A stretch of DNA of 64,000 bases from Erythrophleum ivorense (Eukaryota > Streptophyta > Magnoliopsida > Fabales > Fabaceae). Shown here in pieces: positions 22,957 through 35,640 of the stretch. The DNA is taken from the NCBI GenBank assembly GCA_026724425.1, contig JAIUCV010000001.1, positions 13,498,556 through 13,562,555 on the forward strand, written 5' to 3'. The first letter of the stretch is position 1, and the number at the start of each line of letters is the position of its first letter. A program made the position numbers and the translations under genes. The notes beneath the pieces are model-generated. The model was not told where the DNA came from. It ran no database searches and saw only the letters and a list, made by a program, of their open reading frames with translations.

Positions 22957-23062
22957 GTATAATTCTTTAATTAAAATATGATAAGTGTATAGTCATTATA
23001 AATAACTAAATGATTATCCAATTAAACCAAACACTTGTCATATTTTTATTAGAGAATTATAC
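22957..23062. repeat. Inverted repeat, 32-bp arms
   Basis: gtataattctttaattaaa...gataagtgt (22957-22988) and its near complement (23031-23062) form a hairpin with a ~42-bp loop; 28 of about 33 positions pair by eye. It sits inside a segment present in unit B but absent from unit A, so it is probably the core of a small inserted element (about 22890-23130). Confidence 0.55.
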
Positions 23063-23189
23063 TGTTTTCATTTTTTTAATTGAAAAACTTGATAGCAAAT
23101 ATATAAGGAATTGTATCTAAATTAAATTTTTTACATATATGATGTAAGAAAATAATCAAGCTCACCATCGTTCTCCAATAGGTGCATGA

Positions 23190-23630
23190 GTAGAGGTGCA
23201 CACAGGTCAGATTTTAGTCTAACCTGATACCTACTCTGATTTAGTACCATGCCAATTTTTTTTAAGTCCATTATTTAAGGTCAACTTGACCTAACCTAAT
23301 TTGATCAAACATTAGGCTAGGCTAGACTAATTTCTTTAAGCTACTTTTTTATCAATGTTTTTGGTAAAAACTATAAAATAACCAAAAAAAAAAAAGCTTT
23401 CTTATAAATTTTTATAAAATTATTATTATTTTTAAAAAATAAAATTTTTATATAAATTTTTATAAAATATTTTTAAAAAATAAAAAATCATGTCAAGCCA
23501 AGCTAAACTAATAAACATGATTGATCCAAACTACCTAATTTTTTTTAAACCTAATCCAATCCAATCCAATGCAAAATAATCTAAACAAAGTCAAATAGGC
23601 CAAACCTTCAAGACATTTTTGCACTTCTAA
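23190..23630. mobile_element. Small hAT-like non-autonomous element (candidate)
   Basis: Begins tagaggtgca (23191-23200) and ends tgcacttcta (about 23620-23629), an imperfect 10-bp terminal inverted repeat of the TAGRGGTG type common in plant hAT MITEs. The segment interrupts unit B of the tandem repeat at a place where unit A is continuous. An 8-bp target duplication is not clear. Confidence 0.4.
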
Positions 23631-24300
23631 TCACACGTCTTCTTCTTCTTCTCCTCTTGATTTTTTTTTCCATCTTTTGTGGAGGCATTTTATGTATCAT
23701 TTAATATGTAAAATAAAATAAAAAATTATGAATAAAAATTAATTTTTATATTTTTACTTATAAAAAATAATAAAATAAATAAATATTATTAAATAATAAT
23801 TATAAATATATAATAAACAGTAAATATAACTTTAGAAAAGAATTAATTTTCCTTCGCACACAATCAAACGGGCAAACAGGATGTTATGCACCACCGGCGT
23901 ATTTTTCGCTTCTTTTTCCAAAATGTAGTGGATGGCTGGATGCCAACTTTTAACCTTGTTTTTTCAAATTGTCAGTCACATGTGGGCCCCACTAAGGAGA
24001 GATCCACCCGACAAATTGGAACATTTTTCCATGAAGCAATGTGGCCATGTCACTTTTCATTTGACTTGGTTCAGCCAAAAACAAAAAACTAATAATAATT
24101 AATGGATATATCAATAATCTTTGTAATCAGACTAGGAAAAACTAACAACACTTAAGCATCATTAACATGATAGAATATAACACCTCTATTTATGAACTCC
24201 ACAAAATGGATATTTCAGATTTAACAATAGAAAAAGTAAAATAACTATATGATTACATCAAGTGAAAACCTTCAATATCAAGAATGAAGTGGTATTTATG

Positions 24301-25267
24301 AGGTATGAGTGGATCTGATATATAGGCATGAGTCGTTGGTGAAGTAATTCAAGTTGGTTTGATCATTGTAATTTTGGGCCTCTACCTCATATTTTTAATG
24401 TTGAAGAATAATAACCAAATATTTGTTAAAATGTCTTTTAGATTTTTAAAATTGAAAATCATTTCAAATTTTTTAGCTATTAATTGTTTAATATCTTAAC
24501 TTTTGATGCCACATTTATTATTCTTCTTCGTAATTGGCTATTCAAGGCTGCATAATTAAGTTTACATCTTTCTCTTAATATTTGCCTAAAAAGCTTATCA
24601 ATAATATTTGTGTCAAATAAAGCTAACCAATAATATTTGCTTCAAATAAAGTTATCAATAATATTTGCTTCAAGTAAAGATGACCAATAACATTGTGTAT
24701 CTTAGATGATTTTTTACCTCTTAAAATATTTCTAATTGTTGTTTAAAGTATTTGCCTAATCTTAGATGTTATATCCTCATACCTCATTTCCTTATGCATC
24801 TTTGCGTAATTACTGTTCATTTGAGGGCATTTCATACTACAAGCTTCATTGTGATCAACTCTTGAAAATGACTGGAAACTTAGAATTAGTTATGTTGGTA
24901 TTTTTTAGTTTGTCTTTTTCAATGTCAATTGTTGCGAAAAAGACCATAAAGATGGAGTTGTATATATCCATAGTGTCAATTTATTTATGTACAATTTGTC
25001 ATTGTTGTACTTCCTATAAAACAAATTTTTGTTAGTAGTGTTAAAAATAAATAATTTATTTTTATTTTGTGCATAGTTGAAAACAAAATCACTATTTTAT
25101 TATTTTTACTTGTACATACTTTGATATGATACATATTTGTATATTTAAATTAATAGAGGATATTTTAGTTAAAAAATTTTAAATTAGATTAAAGTGTATA
25201 TTTTGAAAATAGATGAAAGGTTTATGTAATTTACTAGAAATTGTGAAATAAAGAATAATATAGAATA
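24301..25267. other. Gene-free stretch with short tandem repeat and a foldback half-copy
   Basis: AT-rich. It holds the ~29-bp tandem repeat described separately, and at about 25140-25245 the right arm of the foldback family (attttagttaaaa...gattaaagtgtatattttgaaaa...ggtttatgtaatttact). No gene seen. Confidence 0.45.
24588..24697. repeat. Tandem repeat, 29-30 bp unit, about 3.5 copies
   Basis: Unit aaag(c/t)tatcaataatat then ttgcttcaaat, starting near 24589, 24618, 24648 and 24676, with minor changes between copies. Confidence 0.75.
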
Positions 25268-26572
25268 TGTTGGCCTAATGTTATAGGCCCAAAACTTTAA
25301 TAATAATAAAACTTAGATATCATTTATGTAAAAGCTCATTTGAATCCTTTAGCCTATTGTGTGAATTCTTTGTTTTAGTCCACGATATTAGATTTAATAT
25401 GTGGCCTAATTGGTGGATTCTATGATATTTAATTGTCAACTTCCCAATTTTATGAATTATCTAATTTGCATGACTTAGATATGCTAATTAACGAAATGAC
25501 AAAGTCATTAATGCACAAATGATGAAAAGAGTAATGGCTTTCGTGAAACACTCTGAGGATTGAAACAAAAATGGTTTCTATTGTAACTATCTCTAATTCT
25601 TTACATTAGGAAGAAATGTTTCTCTAACCCATGTATTGAGCTTTATAAGAGCATTTATGATGAGTTAATCAGATGAGTTGTATAGAAAGAGCTCCATTAC
25701 TGACAATAACTACAAATGTGAAAATATTTGAACATTAATAATGAAACAAGACTACTCCAACTAAAAAGAACATCGAATGATCAAATTTATATCTAATGGT
25801 AGGAGATGCTGAAAGCCTACATATATGAGTAAACTCAGTTGCAAAGACATGAAAAAAATTGTAAAGAAAAACAAAAAGAAAGTATTTTGAAAATTCTTGT
25901 AAAAATCTTCACTTAGTATCTAGTGCTTACTAAAAGCAAAACTTTTGAGCATTGAAAGAATCTCAAAGCAAGAGATAAAATTGCCTCAGCAATTCTTTGT
26001 AAAATTCTAAGTGATTTAGTTGAGGGTTAACTATATAAAACCTTATTGTAAGTTTAAGGTGAGTTTGGAAACATGTATTAGTGGTAAGCACAAAGAAAAA
26101 ACCATTATCTCTGTAAGTTTATTGATTATAGTTAGAAAGCCCCTTAAAGTTTTAAGGGGACGGAACTAGGCCAAAAGGATTAAATTAGGATAAATCTCTA
26201 CATGATTTTCTTTTCCTTTAATTCTATTTATAGTTTGTTAAACTTACCTCCTCCACCTTTGGAATATCTCTATTTAAGCTATTAATTTGCCTATATGTTG
26301 ATCTTGTTCACTCTACTTTTGCATTTCAATCTGTTGCACCATTTTACTATTAATGTTCTTTATTTTTGTGAAGTTTGTCGTTTTATTATACATATATACT
26401 TATCTACTTGCCTTCTCTTGAGTTTGTTTGTCTTTTGTTGAATACTATTTATGTTATCCATTTTCTATGAGTTTAAATTTTGAAGGTCACTTGGTCTTCC
26501 ACTTTTGTAAAAGCAAAAAACTTTCATTTTCTACACATCACAGCTATTCAGCCCTTTTAGGTGTAATTATCA
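25268..26572 (+). repeat. 5' LTR of the Sirevirus-like element
   Basis: Starts TGTTGGCC. Shared with the 3' LTR are, for example, ttatgaattatctaattt (25451), agatatgctaatta, and the final tttaggtgt(a/g)att. The end is set by alignment to the 3' LTR and by the following primer site. Confidence 0.85.
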
Positions 26573-26590
26573 ATTGGTAACAAAACTGGT
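26573..26590 (+). other. Degenerate primer binding site
   Basis: attggtaacaaaactggt follows the 5' LTR. It resembles the initiator tRNA-Met site TTGGTATCAGAGC with several changes. Confidence 0.5.
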
Positions 26591-26649
26591 CTTATTTGAT
26601 TTTATGCTTAACAACCTAGAGAAAATGTCTAATGTTTTTGTTACACAAA

Positions 26650-28199
26650 ATGGCTACTAACATGCTTGAAGGAGCTTACTTCCAGAAGGGTTTCTTAATT
26701 ATCAAACCACCTTATTTCATAGAAAACACTTCTCACATTGGAAGAAAAGAATGAAATATATATATATATATATATGCTCAACTAATTTATCTTATGTGGG
26801 AGGTTATTAAAGAAGAACCAAAAATGCCAAAAAAGATGAACCTAAAAATGAGAGCCATTATTGATAAACCTAAAAGTAAGTGAATTGAAGATCATATCGA
26901 ATTGGCACATTACAATCACTATGCTAGAAATATTTTGGTGTGTGCCATTAATGGACCTGAATATAACAAAATCTCAAGCTATAAAATAGCCAAGGAGATA
27001 TGGGAGAAACTTATTGTTATACATGAAGGAATATCAAAGATCAAAGAAAGTAATCTTAACATGCTCATGTACAAATATGAACTCCTTCATATAAAAAAAG
27101 GAGTGAAGATGTTGAAGAAATGTACAACTGATTTGCCAAACTGGTTGGAGATTTAAAAGCTCTAGATTATAAGTATATAGATTATGAGGTTAACAGAAAG
27201 ATTTTTAGAAGCCTGCTATAGGAATGGCAATCTAAGATGGACTCCATTGAGAGTGGAAAACTACAAGTTCTCTCATATGATGAATTTTGAAGAATACTCA
27301 TTACATATGAGAAAAATCATTTAAAAATACATGAGTTGAAGCATAGAAGAAAGATGATGACACTAAAGTTACTGCAATTGAAGAACCTCCTACTAAAGAA
27401 GATGAAGGTGAGTTAGATGAACAAGATATAGCCTTTTTTCTCCATGAGGCTAGATAAATATCTAAGGAAGAAGAAAGATCTCTAGAAGACTAAAGGAAAT
27501 ACCTCTAAATCAACTAGAAAAAGGAGGAATTAGTGAAGACCACCATCACTTGCTATGAGCGTGAAAAAAATGGACACATCATATCATAGTGTCTATAAAA
27601 AAGAAAGCCATGGTAGCTTGGAGTGATAATTATGAGGAAGAGAAAGAACTTGAGCAAGAGATGACCAACATATGCTTCATGGCCCTTGAAGAAAAAAAGA
27701 TAACAAATAAAAATGTTCTATCTTATGACGAGCTAGATCAAACATTTAATGAGTTACTTATTAATTTTAAAAATCCATTTGCTAAAGATGAGAAGCAACT
27801 ACAAATAAATTCCAAATGGAAAGAAAATGCTTAAAGACTTTAAGTTTAACTTTGAATCAACCTTAAAAGAAAATAAATATTTAAAGTAGCAAGTTACATT
27901 TCTAATGAAAGATTTGGCAAATTTGGTAAAAGGTGAAGAAAATTTAAATATGCTTTTAGGAAAAGAGCAAGTATATTAGATAAATTTGGAATAGGATATG
28001 ATAAAAAAATGTCAAAATGTATAAAAATTTCTTTGTTAAAGTAACTTCCTCCACCCCTTGTCTATATTGCAATAGAAATGGGTATGCGTGTTACAAATGT
28101 AAATACAAAAAGGGAAGGCTTGTTTGGGTACCAAAAGGAATTGTTGTGTATAGCATTAAAAAAAAAACCAAAATAGTTTGGGTACCTAAGAAATATTGA
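26650..28199 (+). pseudogene. Sirevirus-like gag, disrupted
   Basis: From an ATG at 26650 the first ~30 codons lead to a PPYF-type N-terminal gag motif, then a TA-dinucleotide run (26756-26774) and stops break the frame. A recognisable copia gag core follows at 26902-27156 (KIAKEIWEKLIVIHEG, YKYELLHIKKG). A frameshifted zinc-knuckle region lies near 27545-27600. A later segment (28017-28199) has CLYCNRNGYACYKC, a knuckle in which the His is replaced, and ends with the lineage-typical KTKIVWVPKKY. No continuous product is possible. Confidence 0.8.
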
Positions 28200-28239
28200 A
28201 ACTTTTTTAGGTATGCATGAAAGGAAGGATATTGAAACA

Positions 28240-29760
28240 ACAGTAGTTTTTAGACAATGGCTGTTGTAGACACATAATTAGAGATTCATTTCAGCTTCTA
28301 TCCTTCATAGGAAAAGATAAAGGATTTGCCATATTTGGTGATGGAGGAAAAGATAAGATTATAGGTACAGGTAAAGTAGAACTTATTAAAATTTTTTGTT
28401 TGGATAATATTTATTTTGTTATTAGATTAAAACATTATTTACTTAGTATTAGTCACTTTGTGATAAAAGATACAAGATAGTTTTTTATCCCATGTATTGC
28501 ACTATCTACAATGAGGACAAAGCCTTGTTTGTAGGTCAAAATTTTGAAAAACATATATATTCTGAGTTCAAATGATCTTAATTTAAAGAATGTAACTTCT
28601 TTTTCTTCTATATGTAATGATCCTCAGATGTGGCACTAAAAGCTTGGCCATACAAATGTGCATACTATATCCAAGTTGTCCAAGTTGGATCTTGTAAAAG
28701 GTATTCCAAAGATGGATTATAAAAAAGATCATCTTTGTGATGCATGCCAATGAGAAAACAAATAATATCCTTTTTCATATCGAAGGAATTTGTCTCTTTC
28801 ACTTAACTACTCTAATTATTATATATGAATCTCTTTGGCTTTATGTAAACTTGAAACTTTGACGATAAAAGCTATGCCTTTGTAATCATTGATAACTTTT
28901 CTAAGTTCACATAGGTTTTCTTTCTTTTTCACAAGGATGAAGCATTTAAAAATTTTGTTATCTTTTGCAAAAAGATTCAAGGAGAGTAAAGTTACTTAAT
29001 CTCAAATATTTAAAATTATCATGGTGGGAAATTTGAAAAAACATTGTTTGAAGATTTCTATGATGAATAAAGTTTTAGCTAGAACTTTTTTGCACCAAAA
29101 ATTCCACAACAGAATGGACTAGTTGAAAGAAAAAATCATAGCCTTCAAGATATGGCTAGAACTATGCTTATCGAAAATGATTTTCTTAAATGCTTTTAGG
29201 CTAAAATCATAAATATTGCTTATTATATTTTCAATCATTGCCTTCTAAAATCAATTCTTAAAAAAACTCTATATAAGGAAAAGGTAAAAAACCCAATGTT
29301 AATTACTTTCATGCACTTGGATGTAAATGTTTCATTCAAAATAATGGAAAAGATAATTTAGAAAAACTTGATGCTAAGAGTGATAAAAAAATTTTCTTTG
29401 GGTACTCAACAACTAGTAAAGCATATAAAGTTTATAATAAAAGAACAATAATAGTTAAAAAATCTATGCATGTTATTTTTTATGATACTAATCCCTCCGT
29501 AAGAAGAATAGTGTATACAGATGAAAATAAGCATATTGTAGGAAGAAATCAATCAAGTAAGCAACAAAATCCTAGCCCAACAAACAAAGTAAACAAAAGA
29601 TGCAAAAAAAGTTACACAAGCCCATTCAAAATCGTAGATAGAAGTTGGAGCGAGCTTTATCCTCCAACCAATGAAAACATACAAAAGTGGAGCGAAGATA
29701 ACGAAAGCAAAGATTCTCGTCAATATCTTGAAGAAAACAACATATTTGAATAAGATTAAT
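28240..29760 (+). pseudogene. Sirevirus-like protease and integrase, disrupted
   Basis: The protease segment begins near 28247. Its active-site Asp-Ser-Gly appears as Asp-Asn-Gly (DNG, 28253-28261), which should abolish activity. The GAG-pre-integrase His/Cys region lies about 28630-28752 (LGHTN, LCDACQ), and the integrase core near 28880-29290 includes NGLVERKNHSLQDMAR. Several stops are present. The open frame 29466-29753 covers the variable linker between integrase and reverse transcriptase. Confidence 0.8.
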
Positions 29761-30039
29761 AACTTAGAAATGATGAAAGATCAGTGAATGTTCAAAGATC
29801 CAATCTATTGGAATCTATACTAACAGAAATCAGATTGCCAAGAAAGTGGAAACACTTATCCACTTATCCATTTCAGTATATTATTAGAGTTTCAAATAAA
29901 GAGATGCACACCAGATCATCCTTCAAATCTAATAGAAGAAGCACAAGGCGATGAAAACTGAATAATTTCTATGAATGAAGAATTGCATCAATTTGAGAGA
30001 AGTAAAGTGTAGGGCTTGGTGGAGCAACCTAAAGGAGCA

Positions 30040-30862
30040 TTTATAATTAGAACTAAGTGGGTATTTCGAAACAAGTTTGACTAATAAGGTAATGTAATAA
30101 AAAAATAAGGTGAGATTAGTGGTCCAATATTACACTCAACAAGAAGGTATAGACTTTGATGAAACATATACTATTGTTACTAGATTAGATTCTATTAGAA
30201 TGTTACTTGCATATGCTTCCTACATGAATTTTAAATTATATCAAATGGATGTTAAAATTTTATTTTTAAATAAGTATATAACTAAGTATGTTAAGCAATC
30301 CCTCAGCTTTGAAGATGAAAGCCTATCCAATAATGTGTACAAGCTTTTAAAAGCTCTTTATAATGTAAAACAAGTTCCAAGAGCTTGGTACAAAATGTTG
30401 AGCACTTTTCCTCTAGAAAATGAGTTCTCAAGAGGAAAATTTGACATTACCCTTTTCATTAGAAATAATAATAATGAATCTTTGTCCGTACAAATCTATA
30501 TAGATAATATTATATTTAACAGTATTAATAACTCTATTTGTAAGAAGTTTACTGAACTAATGAAAAGAGAATTCAAAAAGAGTATGATAGAGGAAATGAA
30601 CTTCTTTTTAGGATTACAAATAAAACAAACAAAAGAAAGAAATTTCATCAGTCAAGCAAAGTACATTAAAAAATTAATTAGTAATTATGGGTTCCAAAAC
30701 TCTAAATTTATAGGCACTTTAATGTGTCCCTCCTCCACTTTAGACTAAGATGAGAATGGTAAGGATTTTGATTAAAAGAAATACTAAGATATGATTGGCT
30801 CTTTATTATATTTAATAGCTAGTAGACCTAATATTATGTTCAGTGTATGCAAATGTGCAAGA
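30040..30862 (+). pseudogene. Sirevirus-like reverse transcriptase, 5' part, with altered catalytic motif
   Basis: The longest open part is 30110-30748 (212 residues). The first catalytic Asp is present (YQMDVK, residue 47). The YxDD box reads YIDN (residues 130-133, 30497-30508), so the second Asp is lost. The domain continues past a stop at 30746 to the sequence ending at the solo-LTR insertion point (30862). Confidence 0.88.
30858..30862. repeat. Target-site duplication of the solo LTR (left, CAAGA)
   Basis: caaga here and caaca at 34677-34681 match at 4 of 5 bases and flank the inserted LTR. Confidence 0.7.
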
Positions 30863-33800
30863 TGTAATACCATATATATCTAACCCCATTCATGGCATTC
30901 ATAAGCTCCATATCATCATCATGGTCATAAAACAACGATAATGGATTTAATCGCATTACGTCATGCCTAAAAATTCACAATCGGTGTCACGTGGACCGTG
31001 TGAGTTCATACCATGCATCCTTATATTTAAATACATCATTACAACTAATTTGCATCAGAAAATCTTGCTCATGACTCAAGGAACCAAAATGGAGCATAAA
31101 TTGAAGTTATTAAATTTCGGCCAGATTTGCCTCCATTCTGTTCAAAACTTTGAAAAATCATAACTAAATCTAAAAAACTAGAAATCATATAATCTTGGTC
31201 ATTATAGAAATCTTGGGATATCTACTTCATGAAAAAAATATTTACAAGTCATAACATCCTACACACAGAGCGTTTGACACATGAAATGGTCCAGAGGTTG
31301 GACTGGGTACTGATGCTGTCACAATTTACTGATATGAACTTCAAAAATGTTCAATTAATTTTACAAAAATCTAATCCATGCAAATGATACCAATCTGGAA
31401 AGCTATGGATGTCAAATAGAGAGAAAAAATATCTCCAGATAAGTTGATGAAGCCCAGATCTCAAAATTTGATGGAACAATACTTCTGGTCGGGCAAGGCT
31501 ACTAATACTGGACAGAAACTTCAAAAATTCATATCTTCCTCTCTAAACCTCCAAATGAGGTGATTCCAGTTGGCACAAGTCACTGTGATTGCCTAGTTTC
31601 ATTATATAAATTTCATGATAATTAGACATCATTTGAATCTCAAATGACAGAAAATAATTTTGGACCAATTGAATAGTGCAGCAGACCAAATCCCCAAAAT
31701 TTGTCAATTTCAAAAAATCATCAAATATTCTATAGGCCTCTAAAAATTATGATCTTTAACTTACCAGAAAGCTCTTACTTCAGACCAATACTAACTCATT
31801 TGACTAAAAAGTGACCTAGGGTTCCATAATGGTCAATTTTGACCCCATATGAGGTACCAAACTTGCCAAATGGTCTTCCCTTGGTGTTGGCACCTTTTGG
31901 GTAAGTCTAAAAGCATATTTAAGACTTATATGAGCTGTCCAAATGGTCCCAAAACTTATGCATCTCATTTTGGCCATTCAACCTTCACTTATACACATAA
32001 CACCAAGCTTTTCTCAAATGCGTACATTGGCATAAGCACTCACTTTATGATCTAGAATACATACACTATACTCATTCATTTATCTATCACATAATATCAT
32101 TTTTACATTTGTCCAAGGGGTCATAGACTATTTACAATCATAATATACATCATGAAGTCTCATTATGAGTCAAAAATATAAAAATCATGCATAAGGGTGG
32201 CTATCTTCTTCCTTCAATGTGATTGGCTCCCATTGCCATGTCCACTTTGTCTACTTAACATATTAGGACATTTAAGAGGAGGGAGTGAGATTCAAAAATC
32301 TCAATAGCTCATCTCCCATTCCATCTCATATAATATATGCAAGCAAGTTCTATGATTGCATGTATGAAAAAAATGGAAGTCATGAACATTTAAAATCAAG
32401 CTTGGCATAGAAACACATCATATAAGGCATTCAAGAGCTCACCAAGTAATTGGATTGGTCTCACACTTCCCTCCATGGTATTTGGACTTGCCTCACCCAT
32501 TCTTTGAAATCTTTGGATTTAACCATACTCTTTGGGAGTCTACTTTGCTTTTGGGAGACTCTTTACTTTGTCTTAACCAAACTCAAGGGTTTTTGGCTTA
32601 TCCTCACCATGGGGAAGAGTTCTTGGCCTTTCTACACTCAAGTAAGCTCAATCACACATCATATATTCATTGGAAAGCATAGTGTGGCATCAAGAGTTAT
32701 GGTATATAAGAGCATTTTAGCATACTTTTCATAGCTAAAAAATATATATACACACATCATAAAACAAGCTAAATACACATCCATGCATGAGAGAAGGTGG
32801 AGAGAGCTACCTTGCATAAATTCACACACTTTTCCCTTTAAATTTAAGTTCCTTTTTTCAACTACACACCCACAAAAATGTGGAGAAAGTTCCTCTTGGC
32901 CTAGACATGATTTAAGGAAGCTAATTAGGTTCGTGAAATAATTTCTAAGGTCACACCACTTGCTTAGACACTAAGTTATCCTATAAACCTCATTATGGTC
33001 CATAAAAGCACCTAATGAAGCAACACTCCTCAAATGACTTCTAGGCCTCATCATTTCCTTTCAAATATGATTCTTGACTCCTTTTAAGCCTCTTGGAGTC
33101 ATCACATCATTAAAATAAAGGGTCTAACATCATGTTACTTCTTTAGGTGACAATATAGAACCTAAAGCACTAACTCATTCTTTAAGCTTCCTAAATTTTT
33201 TCCAAAGTTTCCTCTCACATTTATGCATCATATATGACTCAAAAATGGATTTAAAAAAATTTAAACCTCTCCCTAATTATGCCATCCCTACTTGGCCGAA
33301 ACCTAAAGCATAAATGGGATTTAATAGCTTCTTGATTTTTCCTTGATGGAGGGACTATTTAGGGAGGTTGTTAAGAGTTGTATGGGGTCAAGAAAACACT
33401 TAAATAGCCAAGGGAACTTATGGATTAAATTAGTTTTTACAATCCCCTTAAGTGCTCTACACTTTTCTAACTTCTAGGTTCATGACTTTCAATGGGGTTT
33501 TGTTTGTTTTCATAGAGGAAGAGGCATATGGGGGACCTCTTAGGGATCTTAGGAGCACATTTAAACATTCATTTAAGTCTAAGAACATTCATGTTAAATT
33601 AGATTTGCAAAGGAGCATTTGGATCCCTAATGGTTCCATCTTGTTTCCTAATGCCCATTTCTTAATTCTATTAGTTCATTCTTAATCCTTGCCACCTAAA
33701 ACCCCTAATCCCTCCATGAATTGGATAAAAAATAGCCCCTAAGAATTGGGCTCATGGTGCCCAAATTCGTGCAACAGGAAGGGAGAGGAAGAAACTACCA

Positions 33801-34676
33801 AAGAATGGAAGTTTTACCTTATTTTCTTATTTTTCTTTGCTTGCTCTTCCACTTGGTTGGACACTTCTCCACAAACATGAAAATTTTCTCCTTGGTCTGG
33901 TCTAAAAACAGCAGCAAAAACTTAAAGAAAACCATGGAAAAAAAGAGGGAAAGAAGGGGAAGAGAGTTGGTGAAAGGAAAGCCTTGAAAAACTAATAATT
34001 CCTTACCAAAATCTTGGCTTTTTCTTCTTCTTTTCCCTTGCTATTGGTGCGCCTAAGAGGGCTGGACAATTTCTCTGAAATTGGGTAGAAGAGAGTCGGT
34101 TAAAGGGAGGAGAGTAGGGACATGTCTTTAAAAAGGGTGTGGAAGCTTCACTTTACCATTTATTTCTACTTTTGCCCTTTGTTCGTAGCATTTTTGTTTC
34201 TCCTTTGTTTTAGCTCCTTTTTTAGAACCATCTTTTCCATTATTAAATTTAGATTCTCAATTTAATAAAATGCCTTTGGAATCACTCAAATCGAAGCTAA
34301 AACCTCTTCGAACAACTGGTCAAAGTCTCGGTCAACCAACATCGGAAAGAGTACACCAAAGGAGCTTTACCGGTCCCAGGGCTTCCCATGGTTTTTGGGG
34401 CCTCTGAGAACCCTGGGCAACTCAAAATTTACATTTAAAAAGCCTTCCTAGGTGCTTTTCCAAAATTACACTTATTTACGAAAATGTCACTAGCCTTTCA
34501 ACAAATTTTTTGAATCACTCCGACCCCAATTTCTGGGCAACTCAAGGCTCAAATCCTCATTTTCTATTATTTAAAATTTTATCCAAATTTTATTTGGCCT
34601 TGAATCGCTCATTTCAAGAGACTTGCTTTGAAAATTGACTCATTTCGGTATATTTTACGAAAAATCGGACATTACA
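30863..34676 (-). mobile_element. Gypsy-type solo LTR (3.8 kb) nested in the Sirevirus pol, copy B
   Basis: The segment starts TGTAATACC and ends GGACATTACA, the inverted ends expected of an LTR, and is flanked by caaga/caaca. Read on the minus strand it begins TGTAATGTCCGATTTTTCG, like plant Ty3-gypsy LTR starts. The Sirevirus pol continues immediately on either side. Removing the insert and one 5-bp copy brings the two parts into one frame at the expected point of the RT/RNase H region. No primer site, internal region or second LTR is present, so it is a solo LTR left by LTR-LTR recombination. The open frames inside it (31849-32055, 32450-32734, 33452-33987) are not genes. Confidence 0.85.
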
Positions 34677-34681
34677 CAACA

Positions 34682-35240
34682 TTTTAAGTTAATCCAAAAG
34701 AATCACACTTTACTGCTATTAAAAAAATATTTAAATATCTTGTGATAACACAAAACTATGGTTTGTGGCACCTCAAAACTAATGCTTTTAATTTAGTTGG
34801 ATATGCAGATGCAAACTTTACTTGAGACAAATTGGATAAAAAAAAAAAGCACTAGTAATTGCTGCTAGTTTCATGGAAAATCATTAATGTCTTCGTACAA
34901 TAAAAGGTAAAGTTATGTGGCTCTCTCCACCATTGGAATTAAGTACATGGCAGTTAGGAGTTGCTACACTCAATTATTGTGGATAAAACATCAACTTAAA
35001 GATTACTCACTTAACTTCGACTATATTCCTATATTATATTGTAATACAAGTGCCATCTGTCTTACAAAAAATCCTATACATCATTTTCGAATGAAGCACA
35101 TTCAGGTAAAACATCATTTTATTAAAGATCATTGCAAAGAGAAAATGTGGAGATAACATATATCCAAACTAAGAACCAACTTACTAATATATTTACTAAG
35201 CCTTTGCTTGAAAATAGATTATGTATATGAGAAATGAACT
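34682..35240 (+). pseudogene. Sirevirus-like pol, 3' part (RT end and RNase H)
   Basis: Directly after the solo LTR, translation resumes with NPKESH-like sequence in shifted frames, GYADANF (near 34800), ALSTIGIKYMAV (34917 on), LLWIKHQL, and the KHIQVKHHFIKDH segment near 35095. These are the conserved blocks of copia RNase H. Stops occur around 34825, 34910 and 35154. Confidence 0.85.
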
Positions 35241-35640
35241 TAGTATCTTTGATCAGAAATTATGCTTGTTTGTGAGTTTTCAAAGTAGAGCACACTATTT
35301 CCCTTTCCTATGTTATTTGTGTCTCCTCTACCTCATTTTATTAATTTATTTCAACACATGTTATTATAGATGTATTAATTATTTTGTGTGATCTCATGTG
35401 TTTATTATTTAATGGATTTAATTTTTTCTTTTATTTCTTGTTCTAAGACATGTAAAGTATTCAGTCTTTGAAAAATTGAATTTTTTTGGCATTATTCACC
35501 ACGTGCTGAGGTGTCTGTCATAACATTAACGTATTCTAAAAAAAAAGGCATGTTTAATGGCTAATTAATAATTGCAAGAAATAAATAGCAGTTTTATAAA
35601 TGGCTCTTTTTCAAAAATTGCTTAGTGACAAAATTGAAGT
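35241..35640. other. Spacer between pol and the env-like gene
   Basis: AT-rich, no open frame of note. Sireviruses usually have a non-coding or splice-acceptor-containing spacer here. Confidence 0.4.

Larger units (their letters stand above)
21900..24300. repeat. Tandemly repeated unit, about 2.3 copies, with internal insertions
   Basis: Unit A (about 21900-22640), unit B (about 22640-24080) and partial unit C (about 24080-24300) share the same succession of phrases: ctaataataattaatgg..., ...aagtaaaa...atcaagtgaaa..., tatgatgt(g/a)a..aataa(c/t)caagctc.cca, (a/g)tatttttc(a/g)c(c/t)tctttttccaaaat, cagtcaca..tggg, atttttccatgaagcaa. Unit B is longer because it carries extra segments (about 22890-23130, 23190-23630 and 23640-23890). 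Unit A carries a hairpin element at 22357-22589 that B lacks. The frame 23886-24092 lies in this repeat and is not a gene. Confidence 0.65.

Noticed and set aside
32450..33987. Frames of 75-94 codons in the nested segment
   Set aside because: They lie within the solo LTR and are not conserved in the matching parts of copies A and C.
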